NCBI RefSeq assembly: GCF_000820145.1
Contig: NZ_CDBW01000035.1
Coordinates: 1-64,000, forward strand
DNA from: Aeromonas sobria
GTDB taxonomy: Bacteria; Pseudomonadota; Gammaproteobacteria; Enterobacterales; Aeromonadaceae
Direction: 5' to 3'
DNA length: 64,000 nt
Made by a program: the position numbers and the translations under genes. The stretch's first letter is position 1. Every line of letters begins with the position of its first letter. The notes under the pieces were generated by a model. The model did not search any database, was not told where the DNA came from, and saw nothing but the letters and a program-made list of their open reading frames with translations. Shown here in pieces: positions 25,174 through 33,746 of this stretch.

Positions 25174-26469
25174 ATGAAACGACATCTTCGCTTCCTGCAG
25201 GCCGCGCTGGCGACCTTACTGCTCTGGTGTGCCCTGCCCGCCGTGGCAGGGGAATTGCCACCGCTCTCGCTGGCCGATGCCAAGGCCAAACAAGCGGTCA
25301 TCCTGGATACCCGCGCCAGCTACTTCTATCAGGGGTGGCCGATGGAAGGGGAGAAGCAGGGCGGTCATGTGGCGGGCGCCGAGAATCTCTCTGCCGAGTG
25401 GAAATACAGCGATGAAGAGTGGCCAAAAGCGCTCGAGATCAAGGGGCTGAAAGCCGATCGTCCGGTTGCGCTCTACGGTGCATCCCGCGAAGTGGCCGAG
25501 GTGGCTCGTCTGCTGCGCAAGCAGGGGATCAAGCAGCTGTTCGAGCTGCAGGGGTGGCAAGCCGCACCGCGCGAGTCGCTGGCACGCTGGCAGCAGCTGG
25601 TCTATCCGCGCTGGCTGGCAGATCTGCAAGAGGGCAAGCCGGTTGTAGCGGCGCCCAAGGGTGACTGGAAGCTGTTTGAAGTGGATTGGGGTTCACCCAA
25701 GGCCTACCTCATCAGCCATATCCCGGGGGCCGGTTATATCGATACCAACAGCCTCGAAGAGGAGCCGCTGTGGAACAAGGTCTCTGACGAAGCGCTCAAG
25801 AAGCTGCTGCTGGACAACGGCATCCGTCACGACACCACCGTTATCCTCTATGGTCGCAACACCATGGCGGCTGCCCGTGCCGCGCATCTGATGATGTATG
25901 CGGGGGTGGAAGATGTGCGCCTGCTGGATGGTGGTCTGGATGCCTGGTTCGTGCAGCATCTGCGCACCGAAACCGGTCTGCCCAACAAATATGAGCCGGT
26001 GAAGGAGTTTGGCGTGGCCATTCCCGCTCACCCCGAGTACTACACCACGCTAAGTCAGGCGAAAGAGCTGCTCAAGCAGCCCGATAGCGCACTGGTCAGC
26101 GTGCGTACCTGGGACGAGTTTGTCGGCAACACCTCAGGTTACAGCTACATCAAGCCGAAGGGCGATATCCCGGGGGCCAAGTGGGGTCACGGCGGGGTGG
26201 ATGCCAACAGCATGAGCGATTTCCATAACCCGGACGGCACCATGAAGCCGGCCCGCGAGATCCTCGCCATGTGGGACCAGTGGAACATCGAGCCGACCCA
26301 GCAGGCTGCGTTCTATTGCGGTACCGGCTGGCGTGCCTCCGAGGCCTTCTTCTACGCCTGGCTGATGGACTGGAAACAGATCAGCGTCTACGACGGCGGC
26401 TGGTACGAGTGGAGCATGGATCCCAAGAATCCGACCGTGACCGGTGAGCGTCAGCCCGCCAAGTCATGA
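25174..26469 (+). CDS. ynjE: Periplasmic three-domain rhodanese YnjE
   Basis: The 431-residue protein begins with a signal peptide (MKRHLRFLQAALATLLLW... ending PAVA, about 1-25). Three rhodanese modules follow, only the last with an active-site Cys (FYCGTGWRASE). Long matches to E. coli YnjE include YLISHIPGAGYIDTN, LWNKVSDEALK, SGYSYIKPKG and VYDGGWYEWS. It is a sulfurtransferase of unknown natural substrate. ATG 25174 was chosen because it opens the signal peptide; ATG 25156 is possible, and neither has a strong ribosome site. A terminator follows. Confidence 0.92.
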   Translation: MKRHLRFLQAALATLLLWCALPAVAGELPPLSLADAKAKQAVILDTRASYFYQGWPMEGEKQGGHVAGAENLSAEWKYSDEEWPKALEIKGLKADRPVALYGASREVAEVARLLRKQGIKQLFELQGWQAAPRESLARWQQLVYPRWLADLQEGKPVVAAPKGDWKLFEVDWGSPKAYLISHIPGAGYIDTNSLEEEPLWNKVSDEALKKLLLDNGIRHDTTVILYGRNTMAAARAAHLMMYAGVEDVRLLDGGLDAWFVQHLRTETGLPNKYEPVKEFGVAIPAHPEYYTTLSQAKELLKQPDSALVSVRTWDEFVGNTSGYSYIKPKGDIPGAKWGHGGVDANSMSDFHNPDGTMKPAREILAMWDQWNIEPTQQAAFYCGTGWRASEAFFYAWLMDWKQISVYDGGWYEWSMDPKNPTVTGERQPAKS

Positions 26470-26493
26470 TTGCGCTCTTGCGCTTTAGAGAAG

Positions 26494-26519
26494 AGGCCGG
26501 ACAGATGTCCGGCCTTTTT
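26494..26519 (+). terminator. Terminator after ynjE
   Basis: The stem AGGCCGGACA / TGTCCGGCCT is followed by TTTTT, 25 bp beyond ynjE. Confidence 0.92.
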
Positions 26520-26593
26520 GTATCCGCTCGGGCCTGCGCCAATGGGGCACTACACTTTGCTGGTGGCTATCAGGTCGATGCAAGGAGTGACTG

Positions 26594-27769
26594 ATGAGAC
26601 GGATATGGACTGGCCTGCTGGTGGCAGGCGTACTGGCACAGGGGGCGGTGGCTGCCGAAAGGGCTCGCTATCTGGTACAGCTTAAGCCGGGGGCTGAGGC
26701 GGCGGTGCTGGCCCAGAGCAAGGGGATGGGGGGCGAACTGGCGTTGCAACTGCCCGAGCAACATGCGCTCGCACTCTGGTTGCCTGTGACGGCAGCGGCA
26801 GCGCTGGCACGCAACCCCAACGTGCTGTGGGTAGAGCCGGATGCCAAACGCTATGCCAGCGCCGAGACCCTGCCCTATGGCATCTCCATGGTGCAGGCGC
26901 CACTGCTCAGTGACGCGGCGGCGGGAGAGGTGCTGGTGTGTATCATCGACTCGGGCTACAGCGGAACTCACCCGGATCTGCCCCATGGTGCTCAGGTGCA
27001 AGGCAGTGACAATGTCGGTACGGGCAGCTGGAGCAGCGACGAAAACGGCCATGGCACCCACGTGGCGGGTACCATCGCCGCAGTAGGAGGAAACGATACG
27101 GGCGTGGTCGGCGTATTGCCGGCTCAGAACGTTCCGCTGCATATCATCAAGGTGTTTGGTGCCAATGGTTGGGCTTATAGCTCCAATCTGGTGGGGGCCC
27201 TCAATGCCTGCAAGCAGGGGATGAGCAACCGCGGTTTCACCCGCATGGTCATCAATATGAGCCTGGGGGGCAGTGTGCCCAGCAAGACCGAAGAGCAGGC
27301 GTTCAATCAGGCCTATGGCCAGAACGTGCTGAGTGTGGCGGCGGCGGGCAATGCGGGTAATACCAGCAAGTCCTATCCCGCCTCTTACAGCAGCGTGGTG
27401 AGTGTGGCCGCTATCGATGCCAACAAGCAGTTGGCTTCCTTCTCCCAGCGCAACGACCAGGTAGAGCTGGCCGCGCCCGGCGTAGCGGTGCTCTCGACCG
27501 TGCCGACCGGTTACGCCTATTACAGCGGTACCTCGATGGCGACGCCTCATGTGGTCGGGGTCGCTGCGCTGGCTTGGTCGCAGCGGCTGGAGTGCAGCAA
27601 CGATCAACTGCGTCAGACATTGCGCAGCAGCGCTCAGGATCTGGGGGCGTTGGGACGGGATAACAGCTATGGCTATGGTCTGATACAGGCCCGGGGGGCG
27701 GCAGATCGACTGGCGCTCGGCTGTGGGAGCGGAACGGGGGGCAGTGGCAAGCCAGGTGGTCGTAAGTAG
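26594..27769 (+). CDS. Secreted subtilisin-like serine protease (S8)
   Basis: The 391-residue protease has a signal peptide (1-20, ending AVA), an inhibitor I9-like propeptide (about 22-88, ARYLVQLKPG ... NPNVLWVEPD) and a catalytic domain with D119 (IIDSGYSGTHPDL), H153 (GHGTHVAGT), an oxyanion Asn in AAAGNAGN and S314 (GTSMATPHV). The tail is Gly-rich (about 376-391) with no sorting signal. It probably acts outside the cell. It is far shorter than the kexin-like AspA protease of Aeromonas and is a different lineage. AAGGAG lies 6 nt before the ATG. No terminator is evident downstream. Confidence 0.93.
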   Translation: MRRIWTGLLVAGVLAQGAVAAERARYLVQLKPGAEAAVLAQSKGMGGELALQLPEQHALALWLPVTAAAALARNPNVLWVEPDAKRYASAETLPYGISMVQAPLLSDAAAGEVLVCIIDSGYSGTHPDLPHGAQVQGSDNVGTGSWSSDENGHGTHVAGTIAAVGGNDTGVVGVLPAQNVPLHIIKVFGANGWAYSSNLVGALNACKQGMSNRGFTRMVINMSLGGSVPSKTEEQAFNQAYGQNVLSVAAAGNAGNTSKSYPASYSSVVSVAAIDANKQLASFSQRNDQVELAAPGVAVLSTVPTGYAYYSGTSMATPHVVGVAALAWSQRLECSNDQLRQTLRSSAQDLGALGRDNSYGYGLIQARGAADRLALGCGSGTGGSGKPGGRK

Positions 27770-27880
27770 CTGATTTTTGACATGGATCCCGTTCCGGTAA
27801 TCTGTTTTATCGGCGTGTTCGGGTTGAACTAGGCTTCAAGAAACATCCTCGTGGTGAGGGTGAAGGGAGAAGAGGCAGCA

Positions 27881-28090
27881 ATGAAAAAACTGATGATGAT
27901 CCTGGTGTGCGCCTTGGGGCTGGTGGCATGCAGTTCCCAATACATCATGAGCACCAAGGATGGCAAGATGATCACCACAGAGAGCAAGCCCAAGCTGGAT
28001 GAGAGCACCGGCATGTACCGCTATTACGATCACGAAGGGCGCGAGGTGATGATCAAGAAAGATGACGTCACCCAAATCATGGAGCGTTGA
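27881..28090 (+). CDS. YgdI/YgdR-family small lipoprotein (DUF903)
   Basis: The 69-residue precursor has a lipobox (LGLVAC, Cys21) after MKKLMMILVCALG, then the DUF903 SH3-like core: YIMSTKDGKMITTESKPKLDESTGMYRYYDHEGREVMI. Such lipoproteins are abundant in the envelope and have no defined role. The start at 27881 opens the lipoprotein signal; AAGAGG lies 6 nt upstream. A longer frame from 27851 would break the signal. Confidence 0.9.
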   Translation: MKKLMMILVCALGLVACSSQYIMSTKDGKMITTESKPKLDESTGMYRYYDHEGREVMIKKDDVTQIMER

Positions 28091-28107
28091 TCTTCTTTTG
28101 AGGCTTG

Positions 28108-28133
28108 GGGCTGCCAGTTGGCGGCCCTTTTTG
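28108..28133 (+). terminator. Terminator after the small lipoprotein gene
   Basis: GGGCTGCC and GGCGGCCC pair with one mismatch around AGTT, followed by TTTTTGT. Confidence 0.75.
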
Positions 28134-28197
28134 TATTCAGGGGGATAGCGTTTACCGAGGTTGTGATCCTCCGATGAGGCTGGCACTGGCGCCATCC

Positions 28198-28232
28198 CGG
28201 ACCGGATACAGCTCCTGTTATGGTTCGGTCCG
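28198..28232. promoter_or_regulatory. Inverted repeat upstream of the DUF2541 gene
   Basis: CGGACCG and CGGTCCG are perfectly complementary and separated by 21 bp, about 35-70 bp before the start. They could be operator half-sites or an RNA hairpin. No T tract follows. Confidence 0.35.
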
Positions 28233-28265
28233 TATCATAACGCTCCGTTTTTTATTGGAGGTGTT

Positions 28266-28667
28266 ATGTCCCTGAACTCTATCTGGCGTAAAGCGTGTTC
28301 CGGTCGTGCTCTGTTTGGCGCTCTCTTGTTGGTGGCGGCGTCGGCTTGTCAGGCCGGTGATGATCAGTTCACCCTTGGCCGCACCATCTTGCTGGGAATT
28401 GGTGATCATGGCGCCACCATTCCGATGGTTGCCTGCCGTCAGACCAAATATATCAAGGTGAAGGCGGAGCGTGATTTGACGCTGGATCGGATCGTGGTGA
28501 CATATGGCAGCAATCGTACCAAGACCATCAAATTTGATCGCGATATGCGCGCTGACAAAGAGACCGAATGGAAATCTCTCGGTTCCAGAGTCTGTGTAAA
28601 ACGGCTGGAAGTGTACGGCAATTCGGAAGGCAGCAAAGCGGGCGTCAAAGTATTTGGTCGAAAATAA
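28266..28667 (+). CDS. DUF2541 family exported protein (YaaI-like)
   Basis: The 133-residue protein has a signal peptide (about 1-31, ending CQA-GDD) and a DUF2541 core. Two conserved cysteines are visible in MVACRQTKYIKV and SRVCVKRLEV, with TEWKSL before the second. Both sit as in E. coli YaaI. It is periplasmic, of unknown function. TGGAG lies 6 nt before the ATG. A terminator follows within 25 bp, so it is a single-gene unit. Confidence 0.82.
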   Translation: MSLNSIWRKACSGRALFGALLLVAASACQAGDDQFTLGRTILLGIGDHGATIPMVACRQTKYIKVKAERDLTLDRIVVTYGSNRTKTIKFDRDMRADKETEWKSLGSRVCVKRLEVYGNSEGSKAGVKVFGRK

Positions 28668-28692
28668 GCGAGCGCTGAAGGACTTTTATTAA

Positions 28693-28724
28693 AAATAATG
28701 GCGAGCCACGGCTCGCCATTATTT
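28693..28724. terminator. Bidirectional terminator between the DUF2541 gene and mog
   Basis: A 15-bp perfect stem (AAATAATGGCGAGCC and complement) has a 2-nt spacer, between convergent genes. Confidence 0.92.
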
Positions 28725-28740
28725 GTTATGGACGGGTCAG

Positions 28741-29271
28741 CTATTTTTTCGGTCGAAATGGCTTGATGACGGTCTCATCGCACTCGAGATAAGGCCCTTC
28801 CATCAAATCGATGCAGTAGGGGATGGCGGGGAAGACCGCATCCAGACACTCGCGGATCGACTTGGGCTTGCCCGGCAGATTGACGAGCAGGGTATCGTCG
28901 CGCAGGCCGGCCGTCTGGCGCGACAGAATAGCGGTCGGCACAAACTTGAGGGATTCTGCCCGCATCAGCTCGCCAAAGCCCGGCATCATGCGATCACACA
29001 CCGCCTCGGTCGCTTCCGGTGTCACATCCCGCTTGGCCGGGCCGGTGCCGCCTGTGGTGACGATGAGACAACACTGCTCTTCATCCGCCAACCGGATCAG
29101 GGTCGCTTCAATCTGATCCTGCTCATCGGGGATCACCTGATAGACAGGTTCCCACTCCGAGGTCAGATAGGCGTTCAGGGTGTCGATGATGGCCTTGCCG
29201 GAGAGGTCTTCATAGATACCCGCGCTGGCGCGATCGCTGACGGTGACGATACCGATTTTTGCCTTGCTCAT
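28741..29271 (-). CDS. mog: Molybdopterin adenylyltransferase
   Basis: The 176-residue protein begins MSKAKIGIVTVSDRAS and shows TTGGTGPAKRDVTPEA (residues 72-87) and VNLPGKPKSI, the MogA signatures. It adenylates molybdopterin before molybdenum insertion. The start at 29271 matches the family; 11 upstream codons have no support. The gene is monocistronic. Confidence 0.95.
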   Translation of the reverse strand: MSKAKIGIVTVSDRASAGIYEDLSGKAIIDTLNAYLTSEWEPVYQVIPDEQDQIEATLIRLADEEQCCLIVTTGGTGPAKRDVTPEATEAVCDRMMPGFGELMRAESLKFVPTAILSRQTAGLRDDTLLVNLPGKPKSIRECLDAVFPAIPYCIDLMEGPYLECDETVIKPFRPKK

Positions 29272-29664
29272 GGTCTGCTCTTGAATGTCCGATAAAAGTG
29301 GCAATTAAAATAACATAATCAGCGAGATATGTTAAACCGTCATAAGATGACGCGGGCCGGTGAGGGAATAATAAAGTGTCGAATGAAGCGAAATAACCTC
29401 TTCCTGAATTTTATTTGCAATAAAAAACATAAAATAACAGCCTAAAATGTATAAGTGTTTTATCTCGCCTGAATTAAAAATAATCGCTTGTTTCCAAACA
29501 CAATTAAAATAGAGAGACACCCTCGTTATGATCATTGTCCGGTTCAGCCGCCAGTGGATGGATTGAACCCTTGTTGGCCGCGTCGTATATACAGGTTTAT
29601 ATGGCTGGGGCGTGATGGTGTGGTACCGCAGTGGGTTGCCAGCAATAGTCGCCAAGGAGGGCAT
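29272..29664. other. AT-rich intergenic region between mog and the DUF3135 gene
   Basis: These 393 bp separate divergent genes. The part 29380-29520 is clearly AT-rich and likely holds both promoters. No repeat, RNA gene or credible reading frame stands out. GGAGG at 29656-29660 belongs to the next gene. Confidence 0.5.
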
Positions 29665-30000
29665 ATGGAGTTGCCTGATTTTGACACCCTGAAAGAGTTG
29701 GCTGCGAGTGAGCCTTCCCGGCTGGATGCGATTCTTGAGCAGCAGATTGACCAGTTGATGGCCCGGGCGAGCCCCGATCAGCAGCGCCGCCTGCGCGGGT
29801 TGCAGTTCAAGATTGATGGTCAGCGTCGCCTGGCTAAAAACAATCTCGATAGCTGTATCCGGATTGCCAGCATGATGCGGGAATCATTTTATTTGATGCG
29901 CAGCGAAATGATCCAGTTTCGGGAGGAGGGGGAGCTTCTGCCTGAAAACGATGGCGGTGGCCAAATAATTCGAATGGCTGATTATCGACGTCGTAAATAA
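29665..30000 (+). CDS. DUF3135 family protein
   Basis: The 111-residue protein starts MELPDFDTLKELA, with an Arg/Gln-rich helical core (QQRRLRGLQFKIDGQRRLAK) and MMRESFYLMRSEM, which is the DUF3135 pattern. It is predicted cytosolic and largely helical; function is unknown. AAGGAGG lies 5 nt before the ATG and fixes the start firmly. Monocistronic. Confidence 0.85.
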   Translation: MELPDFDTLKELAASEPSRLDAILEQQIDQLMARASPDQQRRLRGLQFKIDGQRRLAKNNLDSCIRIASMMRESFYLMRSEMIQFREEGELLPENDGGGQIIRMADYRRRK

Positions 30001-30236
30001 TCTGCAGTCAGCCCCTCTTCTGATATTTAATCCATATATCAAGGGGCAGTAATAAGGTGAGGTAACGGCGGGCAGATTGTTATGGTTTTTAATGTTAGTG
30101 GTAATGTATTTGTAATGTAACCTCTTTTTTCCTTCATGTAATAACTCATCGGCCAGGTTGTGATAGGGGTGGATGAATAACGGTAAAAGTTAGGCTAATA
30201 TGGCCGAAATTTTTATTGCTACGACTCGAAGGGATT

Positions 30237-31034
30237 ATGAGAAGTATCACACCAAGACGGGTGTTGTCGCGGGAGCAACAGACAGAGATCACCCGCATTA
30301 TCGTCAAGGTGGGTCAGATGTTGGCCCAGTTCGGGGCGGAGAGCCGGATCATCGAGCAGACCACGGTGCGGCTGGGGATGGCGCTTGGGCTGGAGAGTGT
30401 CGAAATGGCTATCTCTTCCAGTGCCATCGTGCTCACCAGCCTCTATCAGGGGGGGTGTGTCACCACCACCCGCCGGGTGCGTGAGCATGGCATCAACATG
30501 CAGGTGGTGTGCGAGATCCAGCGGATCTGCATCATGGCGGAGAAAGAGCTGATCGGGGCCCGTGAAGTGCGCCAGCGGCTCGAAGCCATCGTCCCCTTCC
30601 ACTATCACCCCTGGCTGGTGGTGCCCATGGTCGGGCTCTCCTGTGGCGCCTTCAGCCTGCTGTTTGGCGGTGACTGGCCCATCTTCCTGGTGACCTGTTG
30701 CTCCGCCGCCGTGGCGATGCGGGTACGTCAGTTGATCGCCCGTCATCACCACAGCCCGCTCATCAACTTTGCCGTGACCGGTTTTATCGCCACCTTGCTG
30801 GCATCCAGCGCCACCTTCTTCAACTGGGGTGCCCAACCCTATCTCGCCATGGCGGCCAGCGTGCTGCTGCTGGTGCCGGGCTTCCCGCTGATCAATGCGG
30901 TCTCCGATATGGTGAAGGGCTACTTCAACATGGGGCTGGCTCGTTGGGGATCCGCCACCTTGCTCACTATCAGCGCGGCCATCGGAATCATTCTCGCCAT
31001 GTCGTTGACCGGGATCTGGGGGTGGAAAGTATGA
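30237..31034 (+). CDS. yjjP: ThrE-family exporter subunit YjjP
   Basis: The 265-residue protein has a soluble N-terminal half with FGAESRIIEQT, SVEMAISSSAIVLTS and GINMQVVCEIQRI, then five predicted membrane helices and VLLLVPGFPLINAVSDMVKGY. These match E. coli YjjP, which with YjjB forms a succinate (ThrE-like) exporter. ATG 30237 is chosen; the TTG at 30216 is unlikely. Its stop overlaps the ATG of yjjB (ATGA), so the two are translationally coupled. Confidence 0.93.
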   Translation: MRSITPRRVLSREQQTEITRIIVKVGQMLAQFGAESRIIEQTTVRLGMALGLESVEMAISSSAIVLTSLYQGGCVTTTRRVREHGINMQVVCEIQRICIMAEKELIGAREVRQRLEAIVPFHYHPWLVVPMVGLSCGAFSLLFGGDWPIFLVTCCSAAVAMRVRQLIARHHHSPLINFAVTGFIATLLASSATFFNWGAQPYLAMAASVLLLVPGFPLINAVSDMVKGYFNMGLARWGSATLLTISAAIGIILAMSLTGIWGWKV

Positions 31035-31498
31035 CGGATCTGCTCTGGTTACTGGCCAAGGATGCCTTCTGGTCATCTATCCCCGCAGTGGGCTTTGCCA
31101 TGCTGTTTAACGTGCCGCCGCGGATGCTGAAATATTGCGCCATGGGCGGGGCGTTGGCCCACAGCCTGCGCACCCTGCTGATCCACTACGGTATGCCCAT
31201 CGAGTGGGCGACCCTGGCGGCGGCGACCACTGTCGGTTTTGTCTGCGTCTACTGGTCCCAACGTCTGCTGGCGCCGCGTCCGGTGTTCAGTGTGGCTTCG
31301 ATCATACCGATGATCCCCGGCAGCTATGCCTTCAAAACCATGATTGCGGTGGTGGAACTCAATATCTCCGGGGTGACCATGGAGTTGATGCAGAGCGCGG
31401 TGGAGAACGGCCTCAAGGCGCTCTTTATCGTCGGCGCCCTTAGTTTCGGTTTGGCGATCCCGTCTCTGGTCGTGTACCGTAACCGCCCCATAATCTGA
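31031..31498 (+). CDS. yjjB: ThrE-family exporter subunit YjjB
   Basis: The 155-residue membrane protein has about four helices and the ThrE_2 motif SIIPMIPGSYAFKTM. It starts at an ATG overlapping the yjjP stop by 4 nt. It pairs with YjjP to form a split ThrE-type organic-acid exporter. folA begins 18 bp downstream and may share the transcript. Confidence 0.93.
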   Translation: MTDLLWLLAKDAFWSSIPAVGFAMLFNVPPRMLKYCAMGGALAHSLRTLLIHYGMPIEWATLAAATTVGFVCVYWSQRLLAPRPVFSVASIIPMIPGSYAFKTMIAVVELNISGVTMELMQSAVENGLKALFIVGALSFGLAIPSLVVYRNRPII

Positions 31499-31516
31499 CA
31501 GACGGTGAGAGCCCCA

Positions 31517-32008
31517 ATGAAGATCTCCATGATTGCCGCCATGGCCCACGACCGGGTGATCGGCAAGGACAACCAGATGCCCTGGCATCTGCCTGCTGAC
31601 CTGGCTCACTTCAAACGGGTGACCCTCGGCAAACCGGTGTTGATGGGGCGCAAGACCTTCGAATCCATTGGTCGACCGCTGCCCGGACGACGCAATCTGG
31701 TGATCAGCCGCAACCCCGGCTATCAGGCCGAGGGCATCGAAGTGGTAGGCTCCGTTGAGGCGGCGTTGGCCCTGCTGGCGAGCAGCGCGGTGGCGGAGTT
31801 GATGGTGATCGGTGGCGGTCATCTCTATGCCGAGATGTTGCCGAGTGCGGATTGCCTTTACCTGACCCGCATCGATCTGGCGGTAGAGGGGGATACCCGC
31901 TTCCCCGCCTTTGACGATGGTCAGTGGCAGCGCATCGACAGCGAGAGCCACCCTGCCGATGAGAAGAACCCGCACCCCTACAGTTTCGAGACCTGGCAGC
32001 GGCGCTGA
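31517..32008 (+). CDS. folA: Dihydrofolate reductase
   Basis: The 163-residue enzyme begins MKISMIAAMAHDRVIGKDNQ, with PWHLPADLAHFKR (catalytic Asp), MGRKTFESIGRPLPGR and the NADPH motif VIGGGHLY. It reduces dihydrofolate for thymidylate and purine synthesis and is the trimethoprim target. ATG 31517 is four codons inside the longest frame and fits the family N-terminus. A strong terminator follows. Confidence 0.97.
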   Translation: MKISMIAAMAHDRVIGKDNQMPWHLPADLAHFKRVTLGKPVLMGRKTFESIGRPLPGRRNLVISRNPGYQAEGIEVVGSVEAALALLASSAVAELMVIGGGHLYAEMLPSADCLYLTRIDLAVEGDTRFPAFDDGQWQRIDSESHPADEKNPHPYSFETWQRR

Positions 32009-32549
32009 CCCATTGTGATGCGCTAACTGATAGCCAGTAAAAAGCCCCTTGTGTTGCACAAGGGGCTTTTTTCGCACTGGCGGTTTGCCAGAAGCAACCT
32101 GTCCAGCAGGTCGATTATCCAAGGTGGCCGTTGCGATCTAAGCGAGGCGTTTGATCACGGCTTCAGCCTCTCTTCTTGTCTCCCAATTGCTCCCCATTCT
32201 GACAATTAGATATTTAGAGTTGTAATTATTTGTTGATGAGAACTCTCAGAGTGGAATGCCCCTATCCAACAGGCGCTTATCTGGCTGATTTGGCTGTTTT
32301 TTTGATTGTTTTTAAATGGTTTTCACAACATCTTCTCGCTAACTGTTGCGGTTGTTATGGATAAAACCCGGCCATGTCTGTTTTTAATTGCTTTAAATAA
32401 TTATTTAAAATCAAGTGCTTATCGATTGCTTTGTTTTGTGGGACTCTTGTGGTTCTTTTGTTTTGACCGCTAATTGCTTAGTGTAGAAAGTAATTGGTTC
32501 GCGTTCGGCAGGTTAATCACCAAGATGTCGACCATGAAAAAAGGACAGT
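32009..32549. other. Intergenic region upstream of the proVWX operon
   Basis: The first part holds the folA terminator (32039-32072). The rest, about 32200-32540, is AT-rich with many T runs. This suits an osmotically controlled proU-type promoter silenced by H-NS, though that is inference. TTGACC at 32463-32468 with TAGAAA at 32484-32489 is a possible but poorly spaced promoter. AAAGGA precedes proV. No gene is seen. Confidence 0.5.
32039..32072 (+). terminator. Terminator after folA
   Basis: AAAAAGCCCCTTGTG and CACAAGGGGCTTTTTT pair around a 3-nt loop; the T run is six long. Confidence 0.95.
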
Positions 32550-33746
32550 ATGACAGTCAAACTCGAAGTCAAATCACTCTATAAAATCTTCGGAGAACAT
32601 CCGGAAAAGGTGTTCAAATTGCTGGCGAAAGGGCACGACCGCTCCAGCATTCTGCAGAAAACCGGACAGACTCTGGGTGTGCAGGGGGTCGATCTGGCCA
32701 TTCACGAAGGGGAGATCTTCGTGGTGATGGGCTTGTCCGGTTCGGGCAAATCGACGCTGGTGCGACTCTTCAACCGCCTTATCGAACCGACCCGTGGTCA
32801 GGTGCTGATCGACGGTGAGGATATCGCCGCCATGTCGGAGAGCGAACTGCGTCAGGTGCGGCGCAAGAAAATCAGCATGGTGTTTCAATCCTTTGCCCTG
32901 ATGCCGCACCTGAGCGTGCTGGAAAACACCGCCTTCGGGCTGGAGCTGGCCGGTGTGCCGCTGCTCGAGCGCCAGGAAAGTGCCCGTCAGGCACTCAATC
33001 AAGTGGGTCTCGGCCAGTGGATCGAGGCCTTCCCCGATGCCCTCTCCGGTGGCATGAAGCAACGGGTCGGACTGGCCCGTGCGCTTGCCAATGACCCCGA
33101 TATCCTGCTGATGGACGAGGCCTTCTCCGCGCTGGATCCGCTGATCCGCACCGAGATGCAGGACGAGCTGCTCAAGCTGCAGGCCAGCCATCAGCGCACC
33201 ATAGTGTTTATCTCCCACGATCTGGATGAGGCGATGCGGATCGGCGATCGCATCGCCATCATGCAGGATGGTCAGGTGGTGCAGGTCGGCACCCCGGACG
33301 AGATCCTGAGTCAGCCCGCCAACGACTATGTGCGCGCCTTCTTTCGCGGGGTGGATCTCGCCAACGTCTTCAGTGCCCGCGATATTGTCAGTCGCAAGCA
33401 GATGCCGCTTATCAAGAAACACACCACCGACGGGCCGGGCAACGCCCTGCGTCAGCTCAAGGAGCTGGAGCGGGAATTTGGCTACGTGGTGGATCGTAGC
33501 CGCCGTTTCATCGGCGTCGTCTCGGTCGAGTCGCTCAGCGAGGCCGTTCGTGGCAAGGGGAGTCTGGAGCTGGCGTTGCTGGCGGATATCCAGCCGATCC
33601 TGGCCGACACCTCTCTCAATGAACTGATCAGTCAGGTGGCAGCTGCACCCTGTCAGGTGCCCGTGGTCGAGGAGGATGGCACTTATCTGGGGCTTATCTC
33701 CAAGGCCAATCTGCTCAACACCCTGGACAGGAGTACCCCGGTATGA
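32550..33746 (+). CDS. proV: Glycine betaine/proline ABC transporter ATPase
   Basis: The 398-residue protein has Walker [10 protein letters not shown] (61-69), signature [15 protein letters not shown], Walker [14 protein letters not shown] and the switch segment [11 protein letters not shown]-terminal CBS pair (about 275-390) follows, used for ionic-strength sensing in this family. The N-terminal [19 protein letters not shown] is typical of ProV. It energises uptake of osmoprotectants. Its stop overlaps the proW ATG (ATGA). Confidence 0.97.
   Translation: MTVKLEVKSLYKIFGEHPEKVFKLLAKGHDRSSILQKTGQTLGVQGVDLAIHEGEIFVVMGLSGSGKSTLVRLFNRLIEPTRGQVLIDGEDIAAMSESELRQVRRKKISMVFQSFALMPHLSVLENTAFGLELAGVPLLERQESARQALNQVGLGQWIEAFPDALSGGMKQRVGLARALANDPDILLMDEAFSALDPLIRTEMQDELLKLQASHQRTIVFISHDLDEAMRIGDRIAIMQDGQVVQVGTPDEILSQPANDYVRAFFRGVDLANVFSARDIVSRKQMPLIKKHTTDGPGNALRQLKELEREFGYVVDRSRRFIGVVSVESLSEAVRGKGSLELALLADIQPILADTSLNELISQVAAAPCQVPVVEEDGTYLGLISKANLLNTLDRSTPV

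Noticed and set aside
26594..27769. Identity of the subtilase with the kexin-like AspA protease of Aeromonas
   Set aside because: At 391 residues with an I9 propeptide and no P domain it is much shorter and of different architecture.
29332..29664. A 110-codon minus-strand frame upstream of the DUF3135 gene
   Set aside because: AT-rich composition, no recognisable pattern, and its start overlaps the DUF3135 gene's ribosome site.
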